Shown here: positions 34,492-43,532 of the stretch, one piece after another
Position numbering within the stretch: position 1 is the stretch's first letter
Layout: each line of letters starts with the position of its first letter
Assembly: GCF_004683865.2 (NCBI RefSeq)
Contig: NZ_CP038439.1
Coordinates: 1,838,501-1,902,500 of the forward strand
Length of the DNA: 64,000 nucleotides
DNA from: Paracoccus liaowanqingii
GTDB lineage: Bacteria > Pseudomonadota > Alphaproteobacteria > Rhodobacterales > Rhodobacteraceae
Reading direction: 5' to 3'
The notes under the pieces: generated by a model
The model's input: only the letters and a program-made list of their open reading frames with translations
Database searches by the model: none
What the model was told of the DNA's origin: nothing
Program-made: the position numbers and the translations under genes

Positions 34492-35451
34492 TCAGACCAG
34501 AATGTCGATGTCGCGGGGCGCGCGCCCCTCGGCCACGGCCTGCAGGTTGTCCATCATCCGCTGCACCGTGGGCGCGAAGCCGTCGGCCGAGATCGCGGCC
34601 AGATGCGGGGTCAGGATCACCTGGTCCAGGCCCAGCAGCGGATTGTCGGGGGCGATCGGCTCGACCGAGAAGACATCGACCCCCGCCCCGCGCAGGCGAC
34701 CCGCGCGGATCGCGTCCGCCAGATCGGCCTCGACCATCACCCCGCCGCGCGCGGCATTGACCAGGATCGCGTCGGGCTTCATCAGCGCCAGCCGCTCGGC
34801 GTCGATCAGGTTGCGGGTGCTGTCGTTCAGCTCGCAGTTCAGCGTCACCACGTCCGAGGCTGCCAGCAGGTCGTGCAGCGGGGCAAAGCCTGCCCCGATC
34901 CGGGCCTCCTCCTCGGGCGGCAGCGGCTGGCGCTTGGTATACAGGATCCGGCAGCCGAAGCCGCGCAGCATCCCCGCCAGCGCCATGCCGATATGGCCCA
35001 TGCCGACGATGCCCACCGTCCGCCCGCTGAGCTGCATCGAGGTCGGCCCCAAGGCGCCCTTGGGCCAGTCGCCGCGCAGGATGCCGACATGGCCGCGCAC
35101 CAGGTTGCGGTTCACCGCCAGGATCAGGCCAAGCGTCGTCTCGGCCACCACCACGGCGTTCGACCCGGTTGTGCGCATCACCCGCACGCCGCGGTCGCGC
35201 GCCGCCCCCAGGTCGATGGCGTCATAGCCCACGCCCCATTTGTGCACCGCCCGCAGCCCCGGCACGGCCATCATCGCCGCCGTCACCGGCGCATCGCCGG
35301 TGATCGCGAAGGCGGCGCCCTGCAGCGCCTGCATCTGGTCGTCGGCGCTGCGCGAGGGCGCGGCGGTCAGCTGCCAGCCCTCGGGCAGCAGCGACCGCAT
35401 CCGGTCCAGGCGCGCCGGGTCCGAGGGATCGAGCAGGGCAATGCGGGTCAT
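34492..35451 (-). CDS. D-isomer-specific 2-hydroxyacid dehydrogenase
   Basis: A 319-residue NAD-dependent dehydrogenase. The Rossmann motif is VGIVGMGHIGMALAG, and the catalytic trio is present: Arg in VNAARGGVMVEADL, Glu in VDVFSVEP and His in LTPHLAAIS. Family members reduce 2-oxo acids such as glyoxylate, hydroxypyruvate or 3-phosphohydroxypyruvate; the substrate is not evident. The ATG at 35451 has GGAG 6 bases upstream, better than the ATG 2 codons before. It follows the ggt gene by 37 bases on the same strand. Confidence 0.9.
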   Translation of the reverse strand: MTRIALLDPSDPARLDRMRSLLPEGWQLTAAPSRSADDQMQALQGAAFAITGDAPVTAAMMAVPGLRAVHKWGVGYDAIDLGAARDRGVRVMRTTGSNAVVVAETTLGLILAVNRNLVRGHVGILRGDWPKGALGPTSMQLSGRTVGIVGMGHIGMALAGMLRGFGCRILYTKRQPLPPEEEARIGAGFAPLHDLLAASDVVTLNCELNDSTRNLIDAERLALMKPDAILVNAARGGVMVEADLADAIRAGRLRGAGVDVFSVEPIAPDNPLLGLDQVILTPHLAAISADGFAPTVQRMMDNLQAVAEGRAPRDIDILV

Positions 35452-35488
35452 GGACATCTCCGTGGGGGTCGGTTTTTTTTCGGGGGGG

Positions 35489-37159
35489 TCAGATCTTGAA
35501 GCGGATGCCGGGGCGGGCCAGCCCGCCGCCATGGGCCAGGACCGTGCCGTCCGCGCGCCAGCAGGCGGCGCCGGTCATCATCCTGTCGGGGGCAAAGCCG
35601 ATGGCGGTCATGCCGCCGCCGATGGTCCGAGGCAGCTGCACCTCGTGGCCCATCGCGCGCAGGGCGTCCCGCATCGGCGCATAGGCGGGCTCCAGTTCCA
35701 CATGCCCGCCCTGGGTCCACAGGCGCGGGGCCTCGACCGCCTGCTGAAGGCTCATGCCGTGATCGATCAGGTTGACGATCGCCTGCAGGGCCGAGGGAAA
35801 GATCCGCACGCCCCCCGGCAGGCCAAGCGCGAAGACCGGCCGCCCGTCCCGCAGCACGATCATCGGCGCCATCGAGGTCGGCACCCGCTTGCCCGGCGCG
35901 ATGGACAGCGCCAACCCCGGGCGGGGGTCATAGTTCACCATGTAGTTGTTGGGGATGATCCCGGTCCCCGGCACCATGATGCGCGCCCCGAACAGTCCGT
36001 TCAGCGTATGGGTGGCGGTGACGATGTTGCCATCGCGGTCGGCCACGGTCACATGGGTGGTGTCGCGGCTTTCGGGGGGCTCGGGCGGCGCCCCCACAGC
36101 CCCGCCCCGCGCCCGCAGCCGTCCCTGGCAGTCGGCGGCATAGGCCTTGGAGATGTAGCGCGTCACCGGCACGTCGACGAAGGCCGGATCGCCCGAGGCG
36201 GCGCGGCGGTCCTCGAACCCCACGCGGATCACCTCGGCCAGCAGATGCAGCGCGGCGGGGGTGCCGAAGCCCAGGGCGGCCACGTCATGCGCCTCCAGCA
36301 TGTTCAGCATCTGCACGATATGGACCCCGGACGAGGCCGGGGGCGGCGGGCCCGCGATGGCATGGCCGCGATAGCTGCCGGTGATCGCTTCGCGCTCGAT
36401 GGCGCGATAGCCCTCCAGATCGGCCAGGGTGACATGGCCCGCATCCGGCCCGCCGGTGGCCAGCCGCTCGACCAGCGCGCGGCCCAAGGCCCCGCCATGC
36501 AGCGCCGCGTCGCCCTCGGCCTGCACCAGCCGCAGGCTGTCGGCATAGGCGCCCATCACCATCCGGCTGCCGACCGGGGCCGGGGCACCGCCGGGCAGCA
36601 TCAGCGCGGCGATCCCCGGATCGGCCGACAGGTCGTCCGCATGCTCGGCCAGCGCGCCGTTCAGATAGGGGCTGACGGCAAAGCCCCGCGCGGCGGCCTG
36701 GATCGCGGGCTCGACCACATCGGCCCAAGGCAGGCGGCCATGGCGCTGATGCATCATGTACCAGCCGCGCAGGTTGCCCGGCACCGCCACGGCCGAGGGC
36801 CCGACCAGGTTGCGCCGGTCCTGCGTGTCCATGTCGTCAGGCGGCCGGTCCGGAAGGGGCGTGAACATGTCCGCCCGCGCGCCCTGCCCCGCCACCGACA
36901 GCGCGTCGATCACCACATGGCGCCCGTCGGCCAGCCGCAGGTGGCTGATCCCGCCCCCGGCGATGCCGACCATCATCGGCTCGACCACGGTCAGCGTCAG
37001 CAGCGCGGCCACGGCGGCGTCGATCGCATTGCCTCCCGCGGCCAGCATCGCCGACCCTGCCAGCGAGCCAAGCGGCGCATTGGTCACCACCATCCCGGCA
37101 TCGCCCAAGGCCGGGCGCTTGTCGCAGGTGAAGGGCAGAGGCACGTCGGAATGGGTCAT
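35489..37159 (-). CDS. ggt: Gamma-glutamyltransferase family protein
   Basis: A 556-residue Ntn-hydrolase precursor that should cleave itself before Thr367 (DTTHVTVAD), the nucleophile of the small subunit. Other landmarks are GGNAIDAAVAAL, VGIAGGGISHL, NNYMVNY and SMAPMIVLRDG. It would hydrolyse or transfer the gamma-glutamyl group of glutathione-like substrates. There is no signal peptide, unlike E. coli Ggt, so this member is probably cytoplasmic and may act on another amide (the family includes YwrD-like and cephalosporin acylase-like enzymes). It precedes the hydroxyacid dehydrogenase gene. Confidence 0.87.
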   Translation of the reverse strand: MTHSDVPLPFTCDKRPALGDAGMVVTNAPLGSLAGSAMLAAGGNAIDAAVAALLTLTVVEPMMVGIAGGGISHLRLADGRHVVIDALSVAGQGARADMFTPLPDRPPDDMDTQDRRNLVGPSAVAVPGNLRGWYMMHQRHGRLPWADVVEPAIQAAARGFAVSPYLNGALAEHADDLSADPGIAALMLPGGAPAPVGSRMVMGAYADSLRLVQAEGDAALHGGALGRALVERLATGGPDAGHVTLADLEGYRAIEREAITGSYRGHAIAGPPPPASSGVHIVQMLNMLEAHDVAALGFGTPAALHLLAEVIRVGFEDRRAASGDPAFVDVPVTRYISKAYAADCQGRLRARGGAVGAPPEPPESRDTTHVTVADRDGNIVTATHTLNGLFGARIMVPGTGIIPNNYMVNYDPRPGLALSIAPGKRVPTSMAPMIVLRDGRPVFALGLPGGVRIFPSALQAIVNLIDHGMSLQQAVEAPRLWTQGGHVELEPAYAPMRDALRAMGHEVQLPRTIGGGMTAIGFAPDRMMTGAACWRADGTVLAHGGGLARPGIRFKI

Positions 37160-37386
37160 GAAGCCTGTCCTGTCCGGGAGGCCCGGCCCGACCGAGCCTA
37201 GAGACCCGCGCCCGCGCCCACAACCGGGGCCGGGCCTGCCGCGCGCGGCAGGTCCGGCGGTGCCCGAAGGTTCATCAGGTCAGGCGCACGCAGCGGATGG
37301 TCTCGGGCCCGAAGCCCCCGCGATCCGGTCAGGCGACCAAGCCCGCGTCGACCAGATGCGCCCTGACTGCCCACCGCGGGGCGCGC

Positions 37387-37420
37387 AAAAAATCACGGCC
37401 CGCACCGGGGTGCAGGCCGT
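37387..37420 (-). terminator. Terminator of the mipA-like gene
   Basis: On the minus strand an ACGGCC...GGCCGT stem, extended by CACC/GGTG, is followed by GATTTTTT. It lies about 40 bases past the stop of the outer-membrane protein gene. The rest of the 299-base gap (37160-37458) shows an 18-bp perfect palindrome at 37235-37252 and no gene. Confidence 0.8.
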
Positions 37421-37458
37421 CAGTGTCCGAACATGGAAGGAAGGCGGCCCCGCCCGCC

Positions 37459-38199
37459 TCAGAACCCGAAGGAGAAGCGGCGCGTGATGCCGAGGCGCAG
37501 CGAGGGCTGGTATTCGTCCTGCACGACCGGCGAATCGGCAGCGTCGCCGATCAGCTTGCCATAGCGCACCTCGCCCGACAGGGCGGTGGTGTCGTTCAGG
37601 GCATAGCGCGCCTCGAAGGTGATCGCGGCCTCGTTCACGCCGCCGCCGGGGGCGGTGACGGGCAGACCGCTGATCGCGCCTTCCGCAGGGGTCACGCCGA
37701 AATAGGTGTCGTTGAACGCGTCGTTGCCATAGCCGACCTCGGCGCCCGACCACAGGGTCACGCGGTCCGACAGCTCGGTGCGGTACTTCGCCCCGACCTC
37801 GCCGGTCAGGCCCTCGTGGCCGTCGAAGCCGCGGCGCAGGCTGCCATAGGCGGTGACGGGGCCGGTGGCATAGCTGGCGCGCAGGCCCAGCTCATAGGCG
37901 CGGTCGATGTCGTCCAGCCCGGTCAGCGCGGCCTCGTCGCTGCTGTCGCGCGAGCCTACGATGTTGATCGAGGGGGCCAGCGAGAAGCCCTGCGCGGGCG
38001 CGGTGCCCACCGGGCCGAAGCCCGCATCTCGGAAGATGAACCAGGGCGCGACCTCGGCCTCTTCGGCGCCGGGATAGGCCGAACCGATCTTGGCGCCCAG
38101 GCCCAGGTCGAACGAGAAGACCCGGTCACCCGTCAGGCCGAAATCCTGCGCGGAAACCGGGGCGGCGAAGAGGATGGCGAAGGCCAGGGCGTATTTCAT
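37459..38199 (-). CDS. MipA/OmpV-like outer-membrane beta-barrel protein
   Basis: A 246-residue protein with a signal peptide (cleavage near PVSA-QD, residue 17). The remainder alternates polar and hydrophobic residues as in a beta barrel and ends with Phe (RRFSFGF), the usual C-terminal residue for BAM insertion. GLGAKIGSAYPGAEEAEVAPWF, near the N-terminus of the barrel, is typical of the MipA/OmpV family. Function in this group is unclear (MltA scaffold or small-molecule pore). Single gene with its own terminator. Confidence 0.85.
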   Translation of the reverse strand: MKYALAFAILFAAPVSAQDFGLTGDRVFSFDLGLGAKIGSAYPGAEEAEVAPWFIFRDAGFGPVGTAPAQGFSLAPSINIVGSRDSSDEAALTGLDDIDRAYELGLRASYATGPVTAYGSLRRGFDGHEGLTGEVGAKYRTELSDRVTLWSGAEVGYGNDAFNDTYFGVTPAEGAISGLPVTAPGGGVNEAAITFEARYALNDTTALSGEVRYGKLIGDAADSPVVQDEYQPSLRLGITRRFSFGF

Positions 38200-38313
38200 G
38201 GGACTGTTCCGGTCAAAGGGCGTGACGGCCATCTAAGGCGCCGATCGGCGGCGCACAACCGCTGCCCTGCAGCATCCGAAACGGTCCGGGCATTTCCGCC
38301 ACAGCCATTGGGG

Positions 38314-40179
38314 TCAGGCTTTCTCGGCCGCGTCAAGCTTTTCCAGTGCGCCCATCCACAACTCTTCCGCGAAGGCCAGCGCGCGCACGGCCTCGGCGCG
38401 CTTCTTGCCCCATTTCTCGGCCTCGTAGGGATCGTTGTACAGACCCGGATCGGCCAGCTTCTTGTCCAGCTTGCCCATCATCTCGGTCAGCTTCTGGACC
38501 CGCTCCTCGGCCTTGCGCACGTCCGACCGCATGGCCAGCACCGCGTCGCGGTTGGGGCGCTTGGGGGCGGCGGGCTTGGGCGCTTCGGGCGATCTCTCGC
38601 CCGATTTCTCGGCGGGCACGTCGCCCGACAGAAGGAAGCGGCGGTAATCGTCCAGATCGCCCTCGTAGGGGGCGACCGCGCCGTCCTTGACCAGCCACAG
38701 CCGGTCGGCCACCAGCCCCAGCAGGTGCATGTCGTGACTGACCAGCACCACGGCGCCGGTATAGTCGTTCAGCGCCTCGGACAGGGCCTCGCGGCTCTCG
38801 ATGTCCAGGTGGTTGGTCGGCTCGTCCAGGATCAGCAGATGCGGCGCATCGATGGTCGCCAGCAGCAGCGACAGCCGCGCCTTCTGGCCGCCCGACAGCG
38901 CGCGGACCTTGGTCTCGACCTGCGCCTCCATCAGGCCGAAGCCGGCCAGGCGGGCGCGCTGGCGGGCCTGCATCTCGTTGGGGCGCACGGCGCGGATGTG
39001 ATCCAGCGGCGTGTCGTCCAGCGACAATTCGTCCACCTGATGCTGGGCGAAATAGCCGACCCGCAGCTTGTTCGAGGAGGTCACCTTGCCCGTCATCGGC
39101 GCCAGCCGGTTGGCCAGCAGCTTCGACAGCGTCGACTTGCCCTGCCCGTTGCGGCCCAGAAGCGCGATCCGGTCATCCTGGTCTATCCGCAGCCCAAGGC
39201 GCGACAGCACCGCGCGGTCGCCATAACCGACCGAGACGGCCTCCATCGCGACGATGGGCGGCGACAGTTCCTCAGGCTGGGGAAAGCTGAAGCGGAAGAA
39301 CTTGGCCTCTTCTGGCGCGGTGATCGGCTCCATCTTGGCCAGCGCCTTGACGCGGGCCTGCGCCTGGCGGGCCTTGCTGGCCTTGGCGCCGAAACGGTCC
39401 ACGAAGCTTTGCAGATGCGCGCGGCGCTCGGTCTGCTTCTTGGCCTCGGCGGCCTGCAACGCGCGCTTTTCGGCGCGGATGCGGGTGAAGCTGTCATAGC
39501 CGCCGGTATACAGCGTCAGCTTCTTGTCTTCGACATGCAGGATATGGCCGACCGCCCGGTTCAGCAGGCCCCGATCGTGGCTGATGATGATGACCGTGTG
39601 CGGATAGCGGGCCAGATAGGTCTCCAGCCACAGCGCGCCTTCCAGATCCAGATAGTTGGTCGGCTCGTCCAGCAGCAGCAGGTCGGGCTGCGCGAACAGC
39701 ACCCCCGCCAGTGCCACGCGCATCCGCCAGCCGCCCGAGAAATCGCTGGTGGGCCGCTGCTGGTCATTGGTGTCGAAGCCCAGGCCGTCCAGGATCGTCG
39801 CAGCCCGCGCCTCGGCCGACCAGGCGTCGATATCGGTCAGCCGGGTCTGGATCTCGGCGATGCGATGGGGGTCGGTGGCGGTGTCGGCCTCGGTCATCAG
39901 CGCGTTGCGCTCGGTATCGGCGTCCAGCACCGTGTCCAGCACGGACCGGTCGGTCGCCGCCGATTCCTGCGCCACGCCGCCGATGCGGGCGCGGTTGGGC
40001 AGGCTGATGGCGCCGCCATCCAGGCCCAATTCGCCCCGGATCAGCTTGAACAGCGTGGTCTTGCCCGCGCCGTTGGGGCCGACCAGACCGACCTTGTGGC
40101 CTTCGGGAACAGAGGCAGAGGCGCCCACGAACAGCGGGCGACCCTGGATGGAGTAATTGATTTCATCGATGCGCAACAT
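38314..40179 (-). CDS. ABC-F family ATPase (YheS/Uup-like)
   Basis: A 621-residue protein with two ABC domains and no membrane part. First domain: Walker A GPNGAGKTT, signature FSGGWRMRVALA, Walker B LLLLDEPTNYLD. Second: GRNGQGKST, LSGGQKARLS, LLILDEPTNHLD. The linker between them and a C-terminal charged coiled coil (about 530-621, VRKAEERVQKLTEMM) are as in YheS. ABC-F proteins act on ribosomes in translation quality control. Start at MLRIDEINYSI; another ATG lies 4 codons upstream at 40191. Confidence 0.92.
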   Translation of the reverse strand: MLRIDEINYSIQGRPLFVGASASVPEGHKVGLVGPNGAGKTTLFKLIRGELGLDGGAISLPNRARIGGVAQESAATDRSVLDTVLDADTERNALMTEADTATDPHRIAEIQTRLTDIDAWSAEARAATILDGLGFDTNDQQRPTSDFSGGWRMRVALAGVLFAQPDLLLLDEPTNYLDLEGALWLETYLARYPHTVIIISHDRGLLNRAVGHILHVEDKKLTLYTGGYDSFTRIRAEKRALQAAEAKKQTERRAHLQSFVDRFGAKASKARQAQARVKALAKMEPITAPEEAKFFRFSFPQPEELSPPIVAMEAVSVGYGDRAVLSRLGLRIDQDDRIALLGRNGQGKSTLSKLLANRLAPMTGKVTSSNKLRVGYFAQHQVDELSLDDTPLDHIRAVRPNEMQARQRARLAGFGLMEAQVETKVRALSGGQKARLSLLLATIDAPHLLILDEPTNHLDIESREALSEALNDYTGAVVLVSHDMHLLGLVADRLWLVKDGAVAPYEGDLDDYRRFLLSGDVPAEKSGERSPEAPKPAAPKRPNRDAVLAMRSDVRKAEERVQKLTEMMGKLDKKLADPGLYNDPYEAEKWGKKRAEAVRALAFAEELWMGALEKLDAAEKA

Positions 40180-40253
40180 GGGGCGCGGCATGGCCCATCA
40201 CGGCGGGGCCGTCAATGCCCCTCTCCGCAGCCCCCTCCCGCGGCTTGCCATAC

Positions 40254-40271
40254 GTTATGTTATACTGTAAC
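40254..40271 (+). promoter_or_regulatory. Zur-like operator before the COG0523 operon
   Basis: GTTATGTTATACTGTAAC is an imperfect palindrome (6 of 9 positions pair) in an AT-rich island, 31 bases before the start codon. It contains TATACT, a good -10 match. The form resembles alphaproteobacterial Zur boxes, and the gene behind it belongs to a family often under Zur control. Confidence 0.6.
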
Positions 40272-40302
40272 TTCCTCGGACATCGATTTGCCGAGGAACG
40301 CC

Positions 40303-41517
40303 ATGACCCAAGACACCCGCCTTCCCGTCACCGTCCTGTCCGGCTTTCTGGGCGCGGGCAAGACGACGCTGCTGAACACGGTCCTGAACAGCCGCGACGG
40401 CCTGCGCGTCGCCGTCATCGTCAACGACATGTCGGAGGTGAACATCGACGCCGACCTGATCCGCGCCGAGGGGGGCATGGCCCGCACCCCCGAGACCCTG
40501 GTCGAGCTGTCGAACGGCTGCATCTGCTGCACGCTCCGCGAGGATCTGCTGGTCGAGGTCCGCAGCCTGGCCGAAGCCGGGCGCTTCGATTACCTGATGA
40601 TCGAATCGACCGGCATCAGCGAGCCGCTGCCCGTCGCCACCACCTTCGAATTCGCAGATGCGGACGGCGTCAGCCTGTCCGACGTGGCGCGGCTGGACAC
40701 GATGGTGACGGTCGTCGACGCGGTGAACCTGACGGCCGATTTCTCCAGCCACGACTTCCTGGCCGACCGGGGCGAGGTCATGGGCGATCAGGACGACCGC
40801 ACGCTGGTCGACCTGCTGACCGACCAGATCGAGTTCGCCGACGTGATCGTGCTGAACAAATGCGCCGATGCCGGGCCCGCCCGCGTGGATGCCGCGCGCA
40901 AGATCATCCGCGCGCTGAATGCCGATGCCCGCATCATCCAGACCGACCACGGCCGCGTCGCGCCCCGCGACATCCTGAACACCGGCCTGTTCGACTTTGA
41001 CCGCGCCCATACCCATCCGATGTGGGCCAAGGAGCTTTACGGTTTCGCCGACCACACCCCCGAGACCGAGGAATACGGCATCGCCTCCTTCGTCTACCGC
41101 GCCCGTGCGCCCTTCGAGCCGCGCAAGATCTTCGAACTGCTGAACGGCCCCCTGCCCGGCGTGATCCGCGCCAAGGGCCATTTCTGGATCGCGACGCGCC
41201 CCGATTGGGTGGCCGAGTTCTCGCTGGCGGGCGCCCTCTCCTCGGTCCGGCCCCTGGGCCAGTGGTGGGCGGCGGTGCCCCGCGACCGCTGGCCCACCCA
41301 TCCGCAGGGCCGCGCCCATCTGGACGGCCACTGCGCCGAGCCCTATGGCGACCGGCGCCAGGAGCTGGTCTTCATCGGCGCCGGCATGGACGAGGACCGC
41401 CTGCGCGCCCGGCTGGACGCCTGCCTTCTGGGCGAGGAATGGGGCGAGGCGCCGCAGGGCTGGGCCGGCCTGCCCGATCCCTTCCCCGCCTGGCGCCGCG
41501 CCGAGGCCGCCGCATGA
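40303..41517 (+). CDS. COG0523 (CobW/ZigA-like) GTP-binding metallochaperone
   Basis: A 404-residue G3E GTPase. Walker A GFLGAGKTT (residues 12-20), the metal motif NGCICCTLR (CxCC), Walker B-like LMIESTGISEPLPV and the guanine-specificity NKCAD are present, with a C-terminal CobW_C domain containing HFWIATRP. Such proteins deliver zinc to client enzymes under zinc limitation. The upstream Zur-like box and downstream DUF1826 gene support a zinc role here rather than cobalamin synthesis, for which there are no other genes. Start overlaps nothing upstream; its stop overlaps the DUF1826 start. Confidence 0.9.
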   Translation: MTQDTRLPVTVLSGFLGAGKTTLLNTVLNSRDGLRVAVIVNDMSEVNIDADLIRAEGGMARTPETLVELSNGCICCTLREDLLVEVRSLAEAGRFDYLMIESTGISEPLPVATTFEFADADGVSLSDVARLDTMVTVVDAVNLTADFSSHDFLADRGEVMGDQDDRTLVDLLTDQIEFADVIVLNKCADAGPARVDAARKIIRALNADARIIQTDHGRVAPRDILNTGLFDFDRAHTHPMWAKELYGFADHTPETEEYGIASFVYRARAPFEPRKIFELLNGPLPGVIRAKGHFWIATRPDWVAEFSLAGALSSVRPLGQWWAAVPRDRWPTHPQGRAHLDGHCAEPYGDRRQELVFIGAGMDEDRLRARLDACLLGEEWGEAPQGWAGLPDPFPAWRRAEAAA

Positions 41518-42131
41518 GCACGCGGTCGGACCCGCGCCCCGCCACGGCGGTCAACAGCGCCCCCGATCCGCGCGTCCTGGCGACGCTGGCCATGCCCGGC
41601 GTGGCGGTGGCGCTGTGGCACCGCAGGCCCGACCCGGCCTTCCAGGCCTGGCTGGACGCGCTGCCCGGATGCCGCCTGCCGCAGTTGCGCCGCGTGCTGC
41701 GCCTGCGGGATGCATCCGCCGCCCTGGCCGCGGCCTGCGACGACCGCGGCCTGCCCCCCGGCCCGCATCGCGACGCGCTGATCGACCAGATCGCCACGTT
41801 GACCGACCAGGCCGCCCGCCATCTGGGCGCGCTGCTGGTCACCCTGCGCGTCGAGGCCGGCGCCGGCCAGTCCTGCCCGAAATGGCATCTCGATGCCGTC
41901 CGCGCCCGGCTGCTCTGCACCCTGCGCGGCGCCGGCACGCAGTTCGGCCCGGCCACGGGCGAGGCCCGGGTCGACCACCCCCAGCAGATGCCCACCGGGG
42001 CCGCCGCGCTGTTCCGGGGCCGCAACTGGGGCAACCAGCCCCCGGGGATCCTGCACCGCTCGCCGCCCGCGCAGCCGGGCCTCACGCGCCTGCTGGTCGT
42101 CGTCGATCCGGTGGACGAGGTCGCCGCATGA
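41514..42131 (+). CDS. DUF1826 family protein
   Basis: A 205-residue protein matching DUF1826: AVALWHRRPDPAFQAWLDALP near the N-terminus, then KWHLDAVRARLLCTLRGAGTQF, FRGRNWG and LHRSPP. The conserved His/Cys/Asp residues (WHLD, CPKWH) suggest a metal site, but no function has been established. The ATG overlaps the stop of the GTPase gene (ATGA), so the two are made together, in line with the repeated pairing of DUF1826 with zinc-responsive COG0523 genes. Confidence 0.85.
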   Translation: MSTRSDPRPATAVNSAPDPRVLATLAMPGVAVALWHRRPDPAFQAWLDALPGCRLPQLRRVLRLRDASAALAAACDDRGLPPGPHRDALIDQIATLTDQAARHLGALLVTLRVEAGAGQSCPKWHLDAVRARLLCTLRGAGTQFGPATGEARVDHPQQMPTGAAALFRGRNWGNQPPGILHRSPPAQPGLTRLLVVVDPVDEVAA

Positions 42132-42460
42132 TAGGCGCCGCCTGCCCCTCGCGCCCGGCGCGCTGCGGCAATCTGGGCCGCACATCGCAGCGCCAGCGCC
42201 GCCGCAGCCGCGACCCGATGGCGGCCTATGACGCCCTGCCCGCGCCCCTGCGCCGCTGGCTGGCGGGCGCGGCCCTGCCTTGGTCACCCGCCTCCTGCCT
42301 GCGCCTCTGGCAGCGGCTGCGCGCCAAGGGCGCCTCCGAGGCGCAGGCCCTCGCCGCGCTGGACCGGGCCGAGGCCAAGGCGCTGCGGCGCGAGGCGACG
42401 GCACCGCTGCACGACGCGCCACCCCGCCCGCCTCTGGCAGAAGCCCCCCGGGCTGCCTAG
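42128..42460 (+). CDS. DUF6525-like small protein
   Basis: A 110-residue basic protein. After a short lead (MIGAACPSRPARC) comes GNLGRTSQRQRRRSRDPMAAYD, then PAPLRRWLAGAALPWSPASC and an Ala-rich helix LAALDRAEAKAL, which I recognise as the Rhodobacterales DUF6525 pattern. No catalytic motif is visible and the function is unknown. It overlaps the DUF1826 stop by 4 bases, so it belongs to the same presumed metal-stress operon. Confidence 0.72.
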   Translation: MIGAACPSRPARCGNLGRTSQRQRRRSRDPMAAYDALPAPLRRWLAGAALPWSPASCLRLWQRLRAKGASEAQALAALDRAEAKALRREATAPLHDAPPRPPLAEAPRAA

Positions 42461-42497
42461 GTTCAGGGCCAACGCGTTCTTTCGAAAGGCCCCCCCC

Positions 42498-43475
42498 ATG
42501 CATGCCGTCACCCATGACCGCTTCGGCGATCCCGCCGAGGTCCTGCAGACCACCCCGACCGACCGCCCCGTCCCCCAGGAGGGCGAACTGCTGATCCGCG
42601 TGATCCTGTCGCCGATCCACAACCACGACCTCTGGACCATCCGCGGCAGCTACGGCACCAAGCCGCCTTTGCCCGCCATCGCCGGCAGCGAGGCCGTGGG
42701 CATCGTCGAGGCCACCGGCCCCGGCGTCGATCCGGCCCTGCAGGGCCGCCGCGTGGCCGTCGCCGGGCTGAAGGGCTCCTGGGCCGAATATGCCATCGCG
42801 GCAGCCGAGGGCGCGATCCCGGTCCCCGACGAGATGCCCGACGAGGCTGCGGCCCAGCTGATCGCCATGCCCTTCAGCGCCATCACCCTGCTGGAATTCC
42901 TGCATGTCGAACGTGGGGACTGGGTCATCCAGACCGCCGCGAACGGCGCGGTGGGCAAGATCATGGCGGTCCTCGCGCAGTCGCGCGGCATCCGCCTGCT
43001 GAACCTCGTGCGCCGCCCCGAGGCGGCCGAGGAGCTGGCCGCGCTCGGCATGACCGACATCGTCTCGACCAACGATCCCGACTGGATCGCCAAGGCCCAC
43101 GCCATCCTGGGCGAGGACGGCGCCCGCGCGGCGGTCGATTCCGTCGGCGGCCCGATCGCGGCCGGCCTCGTCGACCTTCTGGGCACCGAGGGCCTTCTGG
43201 TCACTTTCGGCTCGATGACCGGCGACGACCTGCAGCTGCCCGCCGGTCCGATCATCTTCAAGCACTTGACGGTCAAGGGCTTCTGGGGCGCCCGCGTGAT
43301 GCCGCAGACCCCGGCCGAGGATCGCCAGCGCATGTTCGGCGAACTGATCGGTCTGGTGATGGACGGCGCGCTGAAGCTGCCCTCGGGCGGCACCTTCGGC
43401 CTGGACCAGCCCGCCGAGGCCGTCACCGCCGCCCTGACCCCGGGGCGCGAGGGCAAGATCATGTTCCGCCCCTGA
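42498..43475 (+). CDS. Zinc-independent MDR oxidoreductase (quinone/enoyl reductase-like)
   Basis: A 325-residue medium-chain reductase. The nucleotide-binding region reads QTAANGAVGKIMAVLAQ, and the N-terminal GroES-like domain has SPIHNHDLWTIRGSYG and AGSEAVGIVEATG. No structural or catalytic zinc ligands (GHE, four-Cys lobe) are present, placing it with the ETR/quinone reductase group that uses NADPH alone. It is 37 bases downstream of the DUF6525 gene and may be the operon's last gene; a zinc-free enzyme would suit zinc shortage. Substrate unknown. Confidence 0.86.
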   Translation: MHAVTHDRFGDPAEVLQTTPTDRPVPQEGELLIRVILSPIHNHDLWTIRGSYGTKPPLPAIAGSEAVGIVEATGPGVDPALQGRRVAVAGLKGSWAEYAIAAAEGAIPVPDEMPDEAAAQLIAMPFSAITLLEFLHVERGDWVIQTAANGAVGKIMAVLAQSRGIRLLNLVRRPEAAEELAALGMTDIVSTNDPDWIAKAHAILGEDGARAAVDSVGGPIAAGLVDLLGTEGLLVTFGSMTGDDLQLPAGPIIFKHLTVKGFWGARVMPQTPAEDRQRMFGELIGLVMDGALKLPSGGTFGLDQPAEAVTAALTPGREGKIMFRP

Positions 43476-43532
43476 CCCCTCTTCCCAAGCGACCGACCCC
43501 CGCGTGCCCCGGCGTGCGGAGGTCACCCCCCC

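Noticed and set aside
35460..35490. T8 and G7 runs between the hydroxyacid dehydrogenase and ggt genes as a terminator
   Set aside because: No stem precedes the T-run on either strand, and both genes read on the minus strand, where the run is A-rich. It looks like simple homopolymer tracts.
37297..40302. A very long plus-strand open frame running into the COG0523 GTPase gene
   Set aside because: The part before 40303 is antisense to the mipA-like and ABC-F genes, has low-complexity Arg/Gln/His-rich translation typical of GC-rich antisense frames, and lacks any domain. Only the part from MTQDTRLPV onward is coding.
40303..41517. Cobalamin biosynthesis (CobW) as the role of the COG0523 GTPase
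   Set aside because: No other cobalamin genes are nearby, while the Zur-like box and DUF1826 partner fit zinc homeostasis.
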